DNA from: Sphingopyxis terrae subsp. terrae NBRC 15098 | Lineage (GTDB): Bacteria > Pseudomonadota > Alphaproteobacteria > Sphingomonadales > Sphingomonadaceae | Reading direction: 5' to 3' | Length of the DNA: 64,000 nucleotides | Assembly (NCBI RefSeq): GCF_001610975.1 | Contig: NZ_CP013342.1 | Span: 682,001 to 746,000 of the forward strand | The notes under the pieces: generated by a model | Database searches by the model: none | Seen by the model: only the letters and a program-made list of their open reading frames with translations | What the model was told of the DNA's origin: nothing | Made by a program: the position numbers and the translations under genes | Part shown: positions 44,985 through 53,361 of the stretch, piece after piece | Position numbering within the stretch: the first letter of the stretch is position 1 | How the letters are laid out: every line of letters starts with the position of its first letter

Positions 44985-45528
44985 CCTGTCCTCCAACCAG
45001 TCGCAGCGGCGCGGCGCGGCGCCGTCCGTCTGTGTCCTCGCGTCCATTTTCGAGATCGCGGAGCGCCGCGCGCGCGCGCGCAACGCGCGACATCACCGTT
45101 CCGATCGGGACGGCCAGAAGGTCGGCGCATTGCTGATAGCTGAGGCCTTCGACCGCGGTCAGGTGCAGCACCGCGCGATGATGGTCGGGAAGCGCGGCGA
45201 AACTGTGCGCAATCTCGCGCAGCCGCGCATGATGTTCCTGAGCCGCGTCGGCCTGCGTCGCCAGCGTATCGGCGAAACGATCGTTGCGCCGCGCCTCGGC
45301 CGCGCGGCGCCGCGTGCCCGATACGAAGACATTGTGGACGATCGCGAGCAGCCAGCCCCGGCGGTTGCCCTCGGCCCGAAAGGTGTCGCGCCGTTCGATC
45401 GCGCGCAGCAGCGCATCCTGCACCACATCGTCGGCATCCTGATCGTCGCGCGCGAGCGCGCGCGCATAGCGCCGCATCGCGGCGAGATCGCCGTCGATAT
45501 CGGGGTCGGCGTCGCGGCCCTTGCGCAT
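44977..45528 (-). CDS. ECF-type RNA polymerase sigma factor
   Basis: A 183-residue extracytoplasmic-function sigma factor. Region 2 is AAMRRYARALARDDQDADDV followed by VQDALLRAIERRDTFRAEGN and RGWLLAIVHNVFV; region 4 is VEGLSYQQCADLLAVPIGTV with MSRVARARAALRDLE. There is no region 3. GAGGAG lies five bases before ATG 45526-45528 and contains the stop codon of the upstream glycosyltransferase, so translation of the two is coupled. The partner anti-sigma gene follows. The activating signal is unknown. Confidence 0.93.
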   Translation of the reverse strand: MRKGRDADPDIDGDLAAMRRYARALARDDQDADDVVQDALLRAIERRDTFRAEGNRRGWLLAIVHNVFVSGTRRRAAEARRNDRFADTLATQADAAQEHHARLREIAHSFAALPDHHRAVLHLTAVEGLSYQQCADLLAVPIGTVMSRVARARAALRDLENGREDTDGRRRAAPLRLVGGQDD

Positions 45529-45537
45529 CGAAACTCC

Positions 45538-46752
45538 TCAGGCGACTCTCGCCAGCGCCGCGATAGTAGCGGTTCCGGCGAGCCGGCCATAGAGCGCCGC
45601 GACCCCGGCGAGAATATCGTCCCAGCAATAGCGGTCCGCGGCCGCCGCAGCAGCGCGGCGCAGCACCGCGAGCTGCGCGGGTTCGTCGATAAGCTGCGCG
45701 ATCGCATCGGCATAGGCCGCGGCGTCGTGCGGCGGGACCAGCAGGCCGGTGCCGCCATGCACGATCAGCGACGAGGCGCTGGGAACGTCGGCCGACACCA
45801 CCCCGATCCCCGATGCCATCGCCTCCAGATTGACGTTGCCGAAAGCCTCGGTCACGCTGGGATTGACCAATATGTCGGCGCTCGCCACCGCGCAGCCAAG
45901 GTCGGCGCCGGCCAGATGGCCGAGGAAGGCGACATTGGGCAGTCGCCGCGCGAGCCAGTCGCGCGCCGGTCCTTCGCCGACGATCATCGGGCGCACATTA
46001 TAGCCGCGCGCGCGGAGCGCCTCGATCGCGTCGGCAAAGACGCCGAGCCCCTTTTCGAGCACGAGCCGCCCGAAGAAGAGCGGCACCACATCGCCGGGTG
46101 CATAGCCGAGCCGGGCGCGAAAGGCGTTGCTGCGCAGCGCGGGATGAAAGGCGGTGCGGTCGACCCCGCGCGACCAGATCGACACATTGTCGCGGCCGTA
46201 GAGCGCCGCGAATTCGTCGAGGATCGGCGCCGTCGGCAGAAGGATATGGTCGGCATCGCCGTAGAAGCGCCGCAGATAGGCCTCCATCGGCCGGCGCAGA
46301 AAGCCGAGATGATAATATTCGGGGTAGGTTTCGAAGCGCGTGTGGAGGCTCGCGACTACCGGAATGCCGGCGGCCCGCGCATATTTTTGCGCCTGGCGGC
46401 CCAAGATATCGGGCGCCGAGAGATGGACGATATCCGGGGCAAATGCCTCAAGGTCGGCGCGGGCAGCGCCCGTGAAGCCAAGCGCGAGGCGATATTCGGG
46501 GCGCCCCGGGATGCTTGCAGAGCGCACCGAGACAATATCGCCGACCGATTCGAACGCCTTCGTCGGCGCGGTCGGCGAATAGATGCGGACCGCCATGCCC
46601 GCGCGATCGAGCAGATAGGCGACGAGGCGGTTGAGCGCCCGATTGGCCCCGTCGCGCACGCAGTCGTAATTGCCCGAGAAGAGCGCGATGCGCAGCGGCC
46701 GGCCGGCGGGCGAACGCCCCGCGACCCGGCCCGATTCCAGATCATGCTTCAT
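45538..46752 (-). CDS. Glycosyltransferase family 4 (mannosyltransferase-like)
   Basis: A 404-residue GT-B enzyme. The N-terminal domain shows RIALFSGNYDCVRDGANRAL and DIVHLSAPDILGRQAQKYAR; the C-terminal donor domain shows VPLFFGRLVLEKGLGVFADA, PMIVGEGPARDWLARRLP and VNPSVTEAFGNVNLEAMASG. The pattern resembles GDP-mannose-dependent alpha-mannosyltransferases that modify glycolipids. Its stop lies in the ribosome site of the ECF sigma gene, nine bases away. That makes an unusual GT-sigma-anti-sigma operon. Confidence 0.88.
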   Translation of the reverse strand: MKHDLESGRVAGRSPAGRPLRIALFSGNYDCVRDGANRALNRLVAYLLDRAGMAVRIYSPTAPTKAFESVGDIVSVRSASIPGRPEYRLALGFTGAARADLEAFAPDIVHLSAPDILGRQAQKYARAAGIPVVASLHTRFETYPEYYHLGFLRRPMEAYLRRFYGDADHILLPTAPILDEFAALYGRDNVSIWSRGVDRTAFHPALRSNAFRARLGYAPGDVVPLFFGRLVLEKGLGVFADAIEALRARGYNVRPMIVGEGPARDWLARRLPNVAFLGHLAGADLGCAVASADILVNPSVTEAFGNVNLEAMASGIGVVSADVPSASSLIVHGGTGLLVPPHDAAAYADAIAQLIDEPAQLAVLRRAAAAAADRYCWDDILAGVAALYGRLAGTATIAALARVA

Positions 46753-46835
46753 GCCCCGTTTACGCCCCCGCGGCGCGGCTTATTCCATCGGCGCGCTCGG
46801 CGCGCTAAGATTATGGCTGCAAAGGAGAGACGGAG

Positions 46836-47162
46836 ATGATCGGACTGTTCGCGGCGATTTCGGCGGCACTGGCGGTCGCGGCGGGTGCCTTCGGGGCGCA
46901 TGGCGCGGCGGGACCGCAGGAGGCCGACTGGCTGCGCACCGGCGGCCTGTATCAACTGGTCCACGCTGTTGCGGCGCTCGCGATCATGGGGACCGCACGC
47001 GGCCCGGCGATCATGCTGCTGATCGGCGGCGGACTTTTCGCCGTCACCCTCTATGCGATGGCGCTCGGCGGGCCGCGCTGGCTGGGCGCCGTCACGCCCG
47101 TGGGCGGCACCCTGCTGATCGCCGGCTGGCTGTGGGCCGCGTGGTTCTACTGGCGCGGCTGA
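46836..47162 (+). CDS. DUF423-family membrane protein
   Basis: A 108-residue inner-membrane protein with four helices. It has the DUF423 features AAGAFGAHGAAGPQEADWLR near the N-terminus, LYQLVHAVAALAIM, LGAVTPVGGTLLIAGWLWAA, and a short end. AAGGAGAGACGG lies upstream of the ATG. The family (E. coli YgdD) has no clear function. Single gene. Confidence 0.88.
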   Translation: MIGLFAAISAALAVAAGAFGAHGAAGPQEADWLRTGGLYQLVHAVAALAIMGTARGPAIMLLIGGGLFAVTLYAMALGGPRWLGAVTPVGGTLLIAGWLWAAWFYWRG

Positions 47163-47225
47163 TGCGTGCCTGTATCGGCGCTTCGATCGAGGGGCGAGCC
47201 GCAGCCCCCCCCTTCGGCTATGGCG

Positions 47226-48830
47226 CTAGGGTATGAACCATTGCAGCCCTTCGGCACGATGGCGCTGCATGCGGTCTTCGTGAAATTCGAAGGTGCCGGG
47301 AAAGGGATTGCGTTCGAGTAGCGGACGATCGGCGAAGCGCATGGCATATTCCTGGCCGCCGTAGGGACGCCAGCGGACTGCCGACGGCGCGACCGGCTTT
47401 GCGGTCGCGGCAAAGCTGGTCCAATAGTCGATCATCTGCTCCGCGAGCCGCACCTCGGCCGGTCCCTCCGCCGCAGGCCAGTTGCGCGACCCCGCGACCG
47501 GACGCCCGGCAATGCCGAAGACGAACGGTAGCTCGCTCGCATGAAAGGCGCAAAGATCTCGCGCGCGGGCGGCCGGGTAGCAATGATCGAAGACGTAAAG
47601 ATAAGCCGGCGCTCCGGCCGCGGTCTGCGCGCGGACCAGACGTTCGGTTGCCCATCCGTAGATGGTGTCGCGCGTCGCGGCGAGCATGCTCTCCGTCCCG
47701 CCCGACGCCGGATACAGCTTGAGATAGGCGGCGGCGAGATCGCCGTAACGCTTCGCGGCCGCCGCCGCATAGTCCGCCGGGTCGCCCGGTATGGCCGGCA
47801 CGAGCCGCCGCTGCGATCGCAACTCGCCGCTGTTGAAGCCGGCGAGCAGCGGCACCTTCATCTGCGCGCTGCGGTCGAGGATGTTGACGAGCTGGTCGGG
47901 GACGACCACGCCATCGACGACCGGCTGCGCGGGGAAACGGGCGCGAACCGCCGCCGCCAGCAAAGCATCGGGATCGACGGCGCGCAGCGCGGCGATGTCG
48001 GCAGCGCCCAGCGCTTCGCCCAAAGCCTGCCCGCTCGCTTCGGCGGATGGCAGACCGAACGCCGCTTCGCGCAGGCGCGGCATCGCGCGCATATTGGTGC
48101 TCTGGACGATCGCCTTGGCGAACAAGCCGCGGGCTCGCGGGCTGGCGAGAAGATAGGAGACGCTGAGCCCCCCGGCCGATTCTCCCATCGCAGTCACATT
48201 GGCAGGATCGCCGCCGAAGGCCGCAATATTGCGCTGCACCCAGCGGAGCGCCGCCATCTGGTCGAGCAGGCCGTAGTTGCCTGAGACATTCTGAGGCGAT
48301 TCGGCGCTTAGCCCCGGGTGCGCAAACCAGCCGAAGACGCCGAGGCGATAGTTGATCGACACGAAGACGATCCCGCGTCGGGCGAATTCGCGTCCGTCGT
48401 ACATCAGGCTCGCGCTGCCGCCAAATTGCAGCGACCCGCCGTGAATCCACACGATCACCGGCGCCTTCTTCGCCCCCGCCGGCGCCCAGATGTTGAGCGT
48501 CAGGCAATCCTCGCTCTGGGGGCGGGGCGCTTCGAAATAGACGCTGTCGGCGGGATAGGCGGGCTGGACGCAGTCGGGTCCGAACTCGGCCGCCTGTCGC
48601 AGGCCCGACCAGGATGGCGGCGCTTCGGGCGACTGCCACCGCCGCTCGCCCACGGGCGGCGCGGCATAAGGCAAGCCGCGGAATATGCGCACATTGTCCT
48701 GCCATGTGCCGGCGACGCGTCCTTCGCCGACGGTCGCCGTCGGCGCTTCGCGGGGGGCGGGTGCGGCCCCCGACAGACCAAGGACGGCGCACAGGCCGAT
48801 GACGATCTTTCCAAGCGGCGACAGGCCCAT
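47226..48830 (-). CDS. Secreted type-B carboxylesterase 1
   Basis: A 534-residue carboxylesterase (COesterase family). The N-terminal helix GKIVIGLCAVLGLSGAAPAP is a Sec signal peptide, so it should act in the periplasm. Core motifs are RIFRGLPYAAPPVGERRWQ, EDCLTLNIWAP, VIVWIHGGSLQFGG (oxyanion), the nucleophile in VTAMGESAGGLSVSYLLASP, the acidic residue in LLAGFNSGELRS and the catalytic His in LCAFHASELPFVFG. It is paralogous to the second esterase at 56652. The shared operator lies 57 bases upstream. Confidence 0.93.
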   Translation of the reverse strand: MGLSPLGKIVIGLCAVLGLSGAAPAPREAPTATVGEGRVAGTWQDNVRIFRGLPYAAPPVGERRWQSPEAPPSWSGLRQAAEFGPDCVQPAYPADSVYFEAPRPQSEDCLTLNIWAPAGAKKAPVIVWIHGGSLQFGGSASLMYDGREFARRGIVFVSINYRLGVFGWFAHPGLSAESPQNVSGNYGLLDQMAALRWVQRNIAAFGGDPANVTAMGESAGGLSVSYLLASPRARGLFAKAIVQSTNMRAMPRLREAAFGLPSAEASGQALGEALGAADIAALRAVDPDALLAAAVRARFPAQPVVDGVVVPDQLVNILDRSAQMKVPLLAGFNSGELRSQRRLVPAIPGDPADYAAAAAKRYGDLAAAYLKLYPASGGTESMLAATRDTIYGWATERLVRAQTAAGAPAYLYVFDHCYPAARARDLCAFHASELPFVFGIAGRPVAGSRNWPAAEGPAEVRLAEQMIDYWTSFAATAKPVAPSAVRWRPYGGQEYAMRFADRPLLERNPFPGTFEFHEDRMQRHRAEGLQWFIP

Positions 48831-48887
48831 CAGCGCATTTCCTCTTCCCGGCGGCGATGCTTGCCATCGTCCACCCGAGTATCTACG

Positions 48888-48904
48888 CTCACTTGTGAGT
48901 GAAT
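48888..48904. promoter_or_regulatory. Operator copy 1 (esterase 1 / M28-like divergent region)
   Basis: CTCACTTGTGAGTGAAT, a CTCAC-N2-GTGAG palindrome. The 17 bases are identical to copy 2 (54289) and match copy 3 (60701) at 15. On the minus strand it lies between a possible -35 (TTGATA) and -10 (TAGATA, 18-base spacer) for esterase 1. It is 96 bases upstream of the divergent M28-like gene. Likely bound by the TetR protein of this locus. Confidence 0.72.
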
Positions 48905-48999
48905 ATCAAGCCGCCAGCCGGCATTGACCGGCACGGGCGCCGCGTCACAATGTCCCGCGGTCTGAAAACAGCGGCGGGAACAGCCGCAAGGGAGAGCCG

Positions 49000-50295
49000 A
49001 TGACCGATCCGACGAGGCGCCATTTCATCACCGCCGCGACCGCCCTTCCCGTCGCCGCCAGCGCCGCGAGCGCGGGCGCCGCGATGACCGACACGATCGC
49101 GAGCGACCTTGCCGCCTATATCGGTTTCGGCAACAAGCGCGCAGGCGGCGCCGGCGACAATGCGTGCGGCCACTGGCTCGCCGATCAGCTCACGCGCGCC
49201 GGCTACGCGGTTGAAAAGCCGGCCATCTCTGTTCCCCATTTCGACGCCGGAGCGTGCGACATGGTCGTCGGCGACACCCGCGCCGCGCTGATGCCGCAGC
49301 CGATCTTGACACCGACCGCCGCCGGGGGCGTGACGGGGCCACTGGTGCGCGTCGATGCGCAGGGCCGCGCCGACGCGCCGTTGGCAGGCGCGATCGCGCT
49401 CGTCGACCTGCCCTATGGCCGCTGGTCGTCGGCGCTCGCCAAACCGATTCGCGCGCCCGTCGAGACCGCCTTCGCGGCGGGCGCCAGGGCGGCGGTGATC
49501 GTCACCAACGGGCCGACGGGCAAGATCATCGCGCTCAATGCCGATGGCCGAGCGCCGATGTTCGCGGGTCCGGTCGGTCTGCTCGCGCCTGCCGACGCCG
49601 CACCTTTTTGGGAGGCAGCGATGCGCCATGCCGCGGCGACTGTTTGCCTGACCGGCGAGGGCGGGCGGCGGGCCGCCTTCAATGTCATCGGGCGCCTCGA
49701 CCGCGGCAAGGCGAAGTGGGTGGTCGTATCGACGCCGCGTTCGGGCTGGACCGACTGTGCGGGCGAGCGCGGCGGCGGCATTGCCGCATGGCTGGACCTG
49801 GCCCGCGGCATCCCGGCGCTGCTCCCCGACCACAACCTCGCTTTCCTGTGCAACAGCGGCCATGAATATGAAAATCTGGGCGCCGAGGAGGCGCTGAAAG
49901 CGGTGGCCCCCAAGCCCGACGCGACGCATTTCTGGCTCCACCTTGGCGCCAACCTCGCGGCGCGTGACTGGCACGAAGGCCTGTTCGGCCTCGCCCCGCT
50001 GGCTGGTACCGATTCGCAGCGCTATCTGGTCGTCAGCCCATCGCTCCTTGCGACCGCGCGGCGCCTGTTCGCGGGCTTTGCCGGACTTGAAAGCCCTTAC
50101 CCCAGCGACAAATTGTCGGCCGGCGAACTCACCGCGATCATCGCCGCAGGCTACACCTCGGTCGCAGGCATTTTCGGCGTCCATCGTTTCCATCATGTCG
50201 AAGGCGACGATGCGCGCTGCGTCGATGCGGGTGCGGTCGCGGCGACGACCGCCGCCTTCCGGAAGCTGCTCCTTGCCGCGGCCGCGCCAAGATAG
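49000..50295 (+). CDS. Tat-exported M28-like protein lacking usual metal ligands
   Basis: A 431-residue protein. The N-terminus DPTRRHFITAATALPVAASA is a twin-arginine signal. The middle resembles a PA-type insert (GAIALVDLPYGRWSSALAKP, AGARAAVIVTNGPTGKI), and the C-terminal half resembles an M28 aminopeptidase fold. However, the expected HxD is replaced by PRS in WVVVSTPRSGWTDC, the bridging Asp region reads GERGGGIAAWLDLA, and the Glu-Glu motif reads NSGHEYENLGAEEA. It is therefore unlikely to be a normal zinc peptidase. GGGAG lies upstream. It shares the operator region with esterase 1. Confidence 0.75.
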   Translation: MTDPTRRHFITAATALPVAASAASAGAAMTDTIASDLAAYIGFGNKRAGGAGDNACGHWLADQLTRAGYAVEKPAISVPHFDAGACDMVVGDTRAALMPQPILTPTAAGGVTGPLVRVDAQGRADAPLAGAIALVDLPYGRWSSALAKPIRAPVETAFAAGARAAVIVTNGPTGKIIALNADGRAPMFAGPVGLLAPADAAPFWEAAMRHAAATVCLTGEGGRRAAFNVIGRLDRGKAKWVVVSTPRSGWTDCAGERGGGIAAWLDLARGIPALLPDHNLAFLCNSGHEYENLGAEEALKAVAPKPDATHFWLHLGANLAARDWHEGLFGLAPLAGTDSQRYLVVSPSLLATARRLFAGFAGLESPYPSDKLSAGELTAIIAAGYTSVAGIFGVHRFHHVEGDDARCVDAGAVAATTAAFRKLLLAAAAPR

Positions 50296-50304
50296 TGTAG
50301 GATT

Positions 50305-51630
50305 CTAGATCCGGTTCGCGCGTACGATCGCGCCGAAGTGATGCGCGCTGGGTCGCGGGGCGCGGACGAAAGTGTCGCGATCGACCGCGGCCAGCCCGAA
50401 GGGCACCGAATAGCCCGACGTCCATTCGAAATTGTCGAGCAGCGACCAGTAGATATAGCTGTGGACGGCAATGCCTTCGTCGAGACAGGCGCGGACGCCG
50501 TCGAGCGCCGCATCGATGAAGGCCACGCGGCGCGCATCGTCGGCGACGGCGACCCCGCTTTCGGTGACATAGATGGGCTTGCCGATCGTCCGGTGCGCCC
50601 AGCGGATCGTATTCGCCAAGGCCTGCGGATAAAATTCATAACCCGACAGCGTCTTTTCGGCGTCCTTCGGGGGCGGCACCATGCCCTTTTCGTCGAAGAC
50701 GAGCCGCGTGTAGCATTGCACCCCGAAGAAGTCGGCGTGGTCGCGGGCGACATCGATCCAGTTGCCGTAGAGCCGCCGCTCATAATCGGCGACGAGCGAC
50801 GGCGCGCCCGCCGACTGGATATCCTGAGTCGTAAGCGTGATGCCGACCGGAAGTTCGGGCCGCGCTGCCTTGATCGCCGCATAGGCCCGACGATGCGCCT
50901 CCTGCATCAGCGGGGTCGTAACCGCAGGATCGGCGAAGGCGAGGCGCGAGAATTTGGGCGATCCGGTTGCGGCGACCGCGGCCGCCTGCGCCGCCCGTTG
51001 CAGCTCCGCACCGGCTTCCGACTGGGGGAACAGCGACACGAGCAGGCCGATATTGGCTTCGTTGAAGGTGGTGACGAGATGCATCAGCCCGCCGAGCCGC
51101 TCGGCGACCCTGGCGCAATAGCGCGCGAAGAGCTGCGGCGCGTCGGCGACCTCGAACCCGCCACGCTTCGCGAACCACAGCGGCACGGTGAAGTGGCTCA
51201 GCGTCACGACGGGGGCCAGCCCCCGCGCGCGGCAGGCAGTCAGCACCCGGGCATAATGGTCGAGTTCGGCGTTCGAGAAATGCCCCTCGCTCGGCTCGAT
51301 TCGCGCCCATTCGATACCGAGCCGATAGCAGTTCAGCCCCAATTGCTGCGCGAGCGCGAAATCCTGATCGTAGCGGTGATAGCTGTCGCACGCGTCGCCC
51401 GACCGCTCCTTGAACAGCGTCGGTTCGATATTCTCGGCAAGCCAGGCGTCGCTGTTGGTGTTGTTCCCTTCGCTCTGATGCGCCGAGATAGCCGCGCCCC
51501 ACAGAAAGCCCTTCGGCGCGGGCTTGCGCCGCGCCGACGCCGGGGCGTTGCCAAGCAGCACCGGCGCGGCGGCGGCGCCGACCGCCCCCTGGATCAGCGC
51601 ACGGCGCGCAATGGCATCGCCCCCGCTCAT
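50305..51630 (-). CDS. Tat-exported glycoside hydrolase family 1 (beta-glucosidase-like)
   Basis: A 441-residue GH1 enzyme. The N-terminus has ARRALIQGAVGAAAAPVLLG, a twin-arginine-type signal, so it is likely periplasmic. Catalytic features are GFLWGAAISAHQSEGNNTNS, the acid/base Glu in LVTTFNEANIGLL (usual TFNEP, here A for P), the nucleophile Glu in IYVTESGVAVADD (usual TENG, here TESG) and SYIYWSLLDNFEWTSGYSVP. It should release a beta-linked sugar from a glycoside. It overlaps the transporter stop as ATGA, forming one operon with the SDR and transporter. Confidence 0.9.
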   Translation of the reverse strand: MSGGDAIARRALIQGAVGAAAAPVLLGNAPASARRKPAPKGFLWGAAISAHQSEGNNTNSDAWLAENIEPTLFKERSGDACDSYHRYDQDFALAQQLGLNCYRLGIEWARIEPSEGHFSNAELDHYARVLTACRARGLAPVVTLSHFTVPLWFAKRGGFEVADAPQLFARYCARVAERLGGLMHLVTTFNEANIGLLVSLFPQSEAGAELQRAAQAAAVAATGSPKFSRLAFADPAVTTPLMQEAHRRAYAAIKAARPELPVGITLTTQDIQSAGAPSLVADYERRLYGNWIDVARDHADFFGVQCYTRLVFDEKGMVPPPKDAEKTLSGYEFYPQALANTIRWAHRTIGKPIYVTESGVAVADDARRVAFIDAALDGVRACLDEGIAVHSYIYWSLLDNFEWTSGYSVPFGLAAVDRDTFVRAPRPSAHHFGAIVRANRI

Positions 51631-53291
51631 GCCTCGATGTCGCGCTTGTAGGTTTCGGGCAGGAACAGGATGCCGACGACCGCGGTCACCGCCGCAATGA
51701 TGACTGCATACCACAGCCCCTGATAGATATTGCCCGTCGCCGCGACCATCGCGAAGCCGATCGTCGGCATGAAGCCGCCGATCCAGCCGTTGCCGATGTG
51801 ATAGGGCAGCGACAGCGAACTGTAACGGATGCGCGCCGGGAACAGCTCGACGAGCAGTGCGGCGAGCGGGCCATAGACCATCGTCGCGAGCAGTCCGAAG
51901 ACGCAGAGGATCAGAATCACCTTCGTCTTGTTGACCTGCGCCGGATCGGCTTTGTCGGGATAGCCCGCCGCATCGAGCGCCGTTTTCGCCTCGCGCCCGA
52001 AGGCGGCGACCACCGCCGCCCGAGCATCCTTGTCGAGCCCCACCGGGTCGGCGACGGCGATCACGCGGTCGCCGACGCGCACCGACGCGGCGCTTCCCGC
52101 CGGCGCATCGCGGTTGGCATAGTTGATGCCGTTCTTTGCCAGATAGGATTTGGCGATGTCGCAACTCGATTGGTCAAAGCTGTTCTTGCCGATCGGGTCG
52201 AACTGGAACGAGCATTCGCCGGCATCGGCCACGACCGTGACCGGCGCGCGCTCGACCGCCGCGGCCATCGCAGGGTTCGCGGCGACAACGAGCGCCTTGT
52301 AGAGCGGAAAATAGACGAACACCGCGATCACGCAGGCGGTCATCATGATCGGTTTGCGGCCGATACGGTCACTGAGCCAGCCGAAGAAGACGAAACTTGG
52401 AATGATGATGAGGAGCGCCGTCGCGACCAGGAAATTGGCGGTCGCGCCGTCCACCCGCGCGATACGTTCGAGGTAGAAGAGCGGATAGAGGTGCGCGGCA
52501 AAGCCGATCACCGCCTGCCCCGCCACCGCCCCGAACAGCGCAATGAGCACGATCTTCAAATTGCGCCATTCGCCAAAGGCCTCTTTCAACGGCGCCTTCG
52601 ACGTCGCGCCGGCCGCCTTCATCCGTTGGAACACCGGGCTTTCCTCAAGCTGCAGGCGTATCCACAGCGCGACCGACAGCAGCACGATCGAAAAGATGAA
52701 GGGAAGCCGCCAGCCCCAGGCGTTGAAGGTATCGGCATCCATGAACAATCGCAGCGACACGACAAAGGTCGACGCCAGGATCAGCCCGATCATCGCCGTC
52801 GTCTGGATGAAGCTGGTGTAGAGGCCGCGTTTTCCGGGCGGGGCATGTTCGGCGATATAGACGGCGGCGCCGCCATATTCGCCGCCGATCGCCAGTCCCT
52901 GCAGCAGACGCAGCAGCATCAGGATGATCGGTGCCGCGACCCCGATCGTATCATAGCCGGGCAGAAAGCCGACCGCGAAGGTCGACAGTCCCATGATCGC
53001 CATGGTGACGAGGAAGGTATTCTTGCGGCCGACGATGTCGCCGACGCGGCCGAACACGAGCGCGCCGAACGGCCGCACCGCAAACCCCGCAGCAAACGCC
53101 ATCAGCGCAAGGATGAAGCCCGTCGTTTCGTTCACCCCCGAAAAGAAGTGATGCGAAAGCGCCGTGGCGAGCAGGCCATAGAGATAGAAGTCATACCATT
53201 CGAACACTGTCCCCAGCGACGAAGCAGCGATCACCAGCTTCTCATTCTGGCCCTTGCCCGCTTCGGGCGCGGCCTGGCTGTCGGTCGTCAT
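51627..53291 (-). CDS. MFS transporter, metabolite:H+ symporter (MHS) type, with large loop
   Basis: A 554-residue, 12-helix transporter. The MHS signature is GTVFEWYDFYLYGLLATALS, with AVRPFGALVFGRVGDIVGRK, GLAIGGEYGGAAVYIAEHAP and GWLSDRIGRKPIMMTA. This family imports organic acids such as shikimate, 2-oxoglutarate or aromatic acids. Between helices 8 and 9 sits an extra soluble segment of about 100 residues (from near residue 340) including DAGECSFQFDPIGKNSFDQS. AGAAGGAT precedes the ATG. It lies 70 bases downstream of the SDR and is coupled to the GH1 gene. Confidence 0.92.
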   Translation of the reverse strand: MTTDSQAAPEAGKGQNEKLVIAASSLGTVFEWYDFYLYGLLATALSHHFFSGVNETTGFILALMAFAAGFAVRPFGALVFGRVGDIVGRKNTFLVTMAIMGLSTFAVGFLPGYDTIGVAAPIILMLLRLLQGLAIGGEYGGAAVYIAEHAPPGKRGLYTSFIQTTAMIGLILASTFVVSLRLFMDADTFNAWGWRLPFIFSIVLLSVALWIRLQLEESPVFQRMKAAGATSKAPLKEAFGEWRNLKIVLIALFGAVAGQAVIGFAAHLYPLFYLERIARVDGATANFLVATALLIIIPSFVFFGWLSDRIGRKPIMMTACVIAVFVYFPLYKALVVAANPAMAAAVERAPVTVVADAGECSFQFDPIGKNSFDQSSCDIAKSYLAKNGINYANRDAPAGSAASVRVGDRVIAVADPVGLDKDARAAVVAAFGREAKTALDAAGYPDKADPAQVNKTKVILILCVFGLLATMVYGPLAALLVELFPARIRYSSLSLPYHIGNGWIGGFMPTIGFAMVAATGNIYQGLWYAVIIAAVTAVVGILFLPETYKRDIEA

Positions 53292-53361
53292 ATCCTTCTC
53301 CCTTCATCCCGGCAGCGACGGCGGGCTCTTGACCGGCCCGTCCGCCACGCCCCGGGGATTG

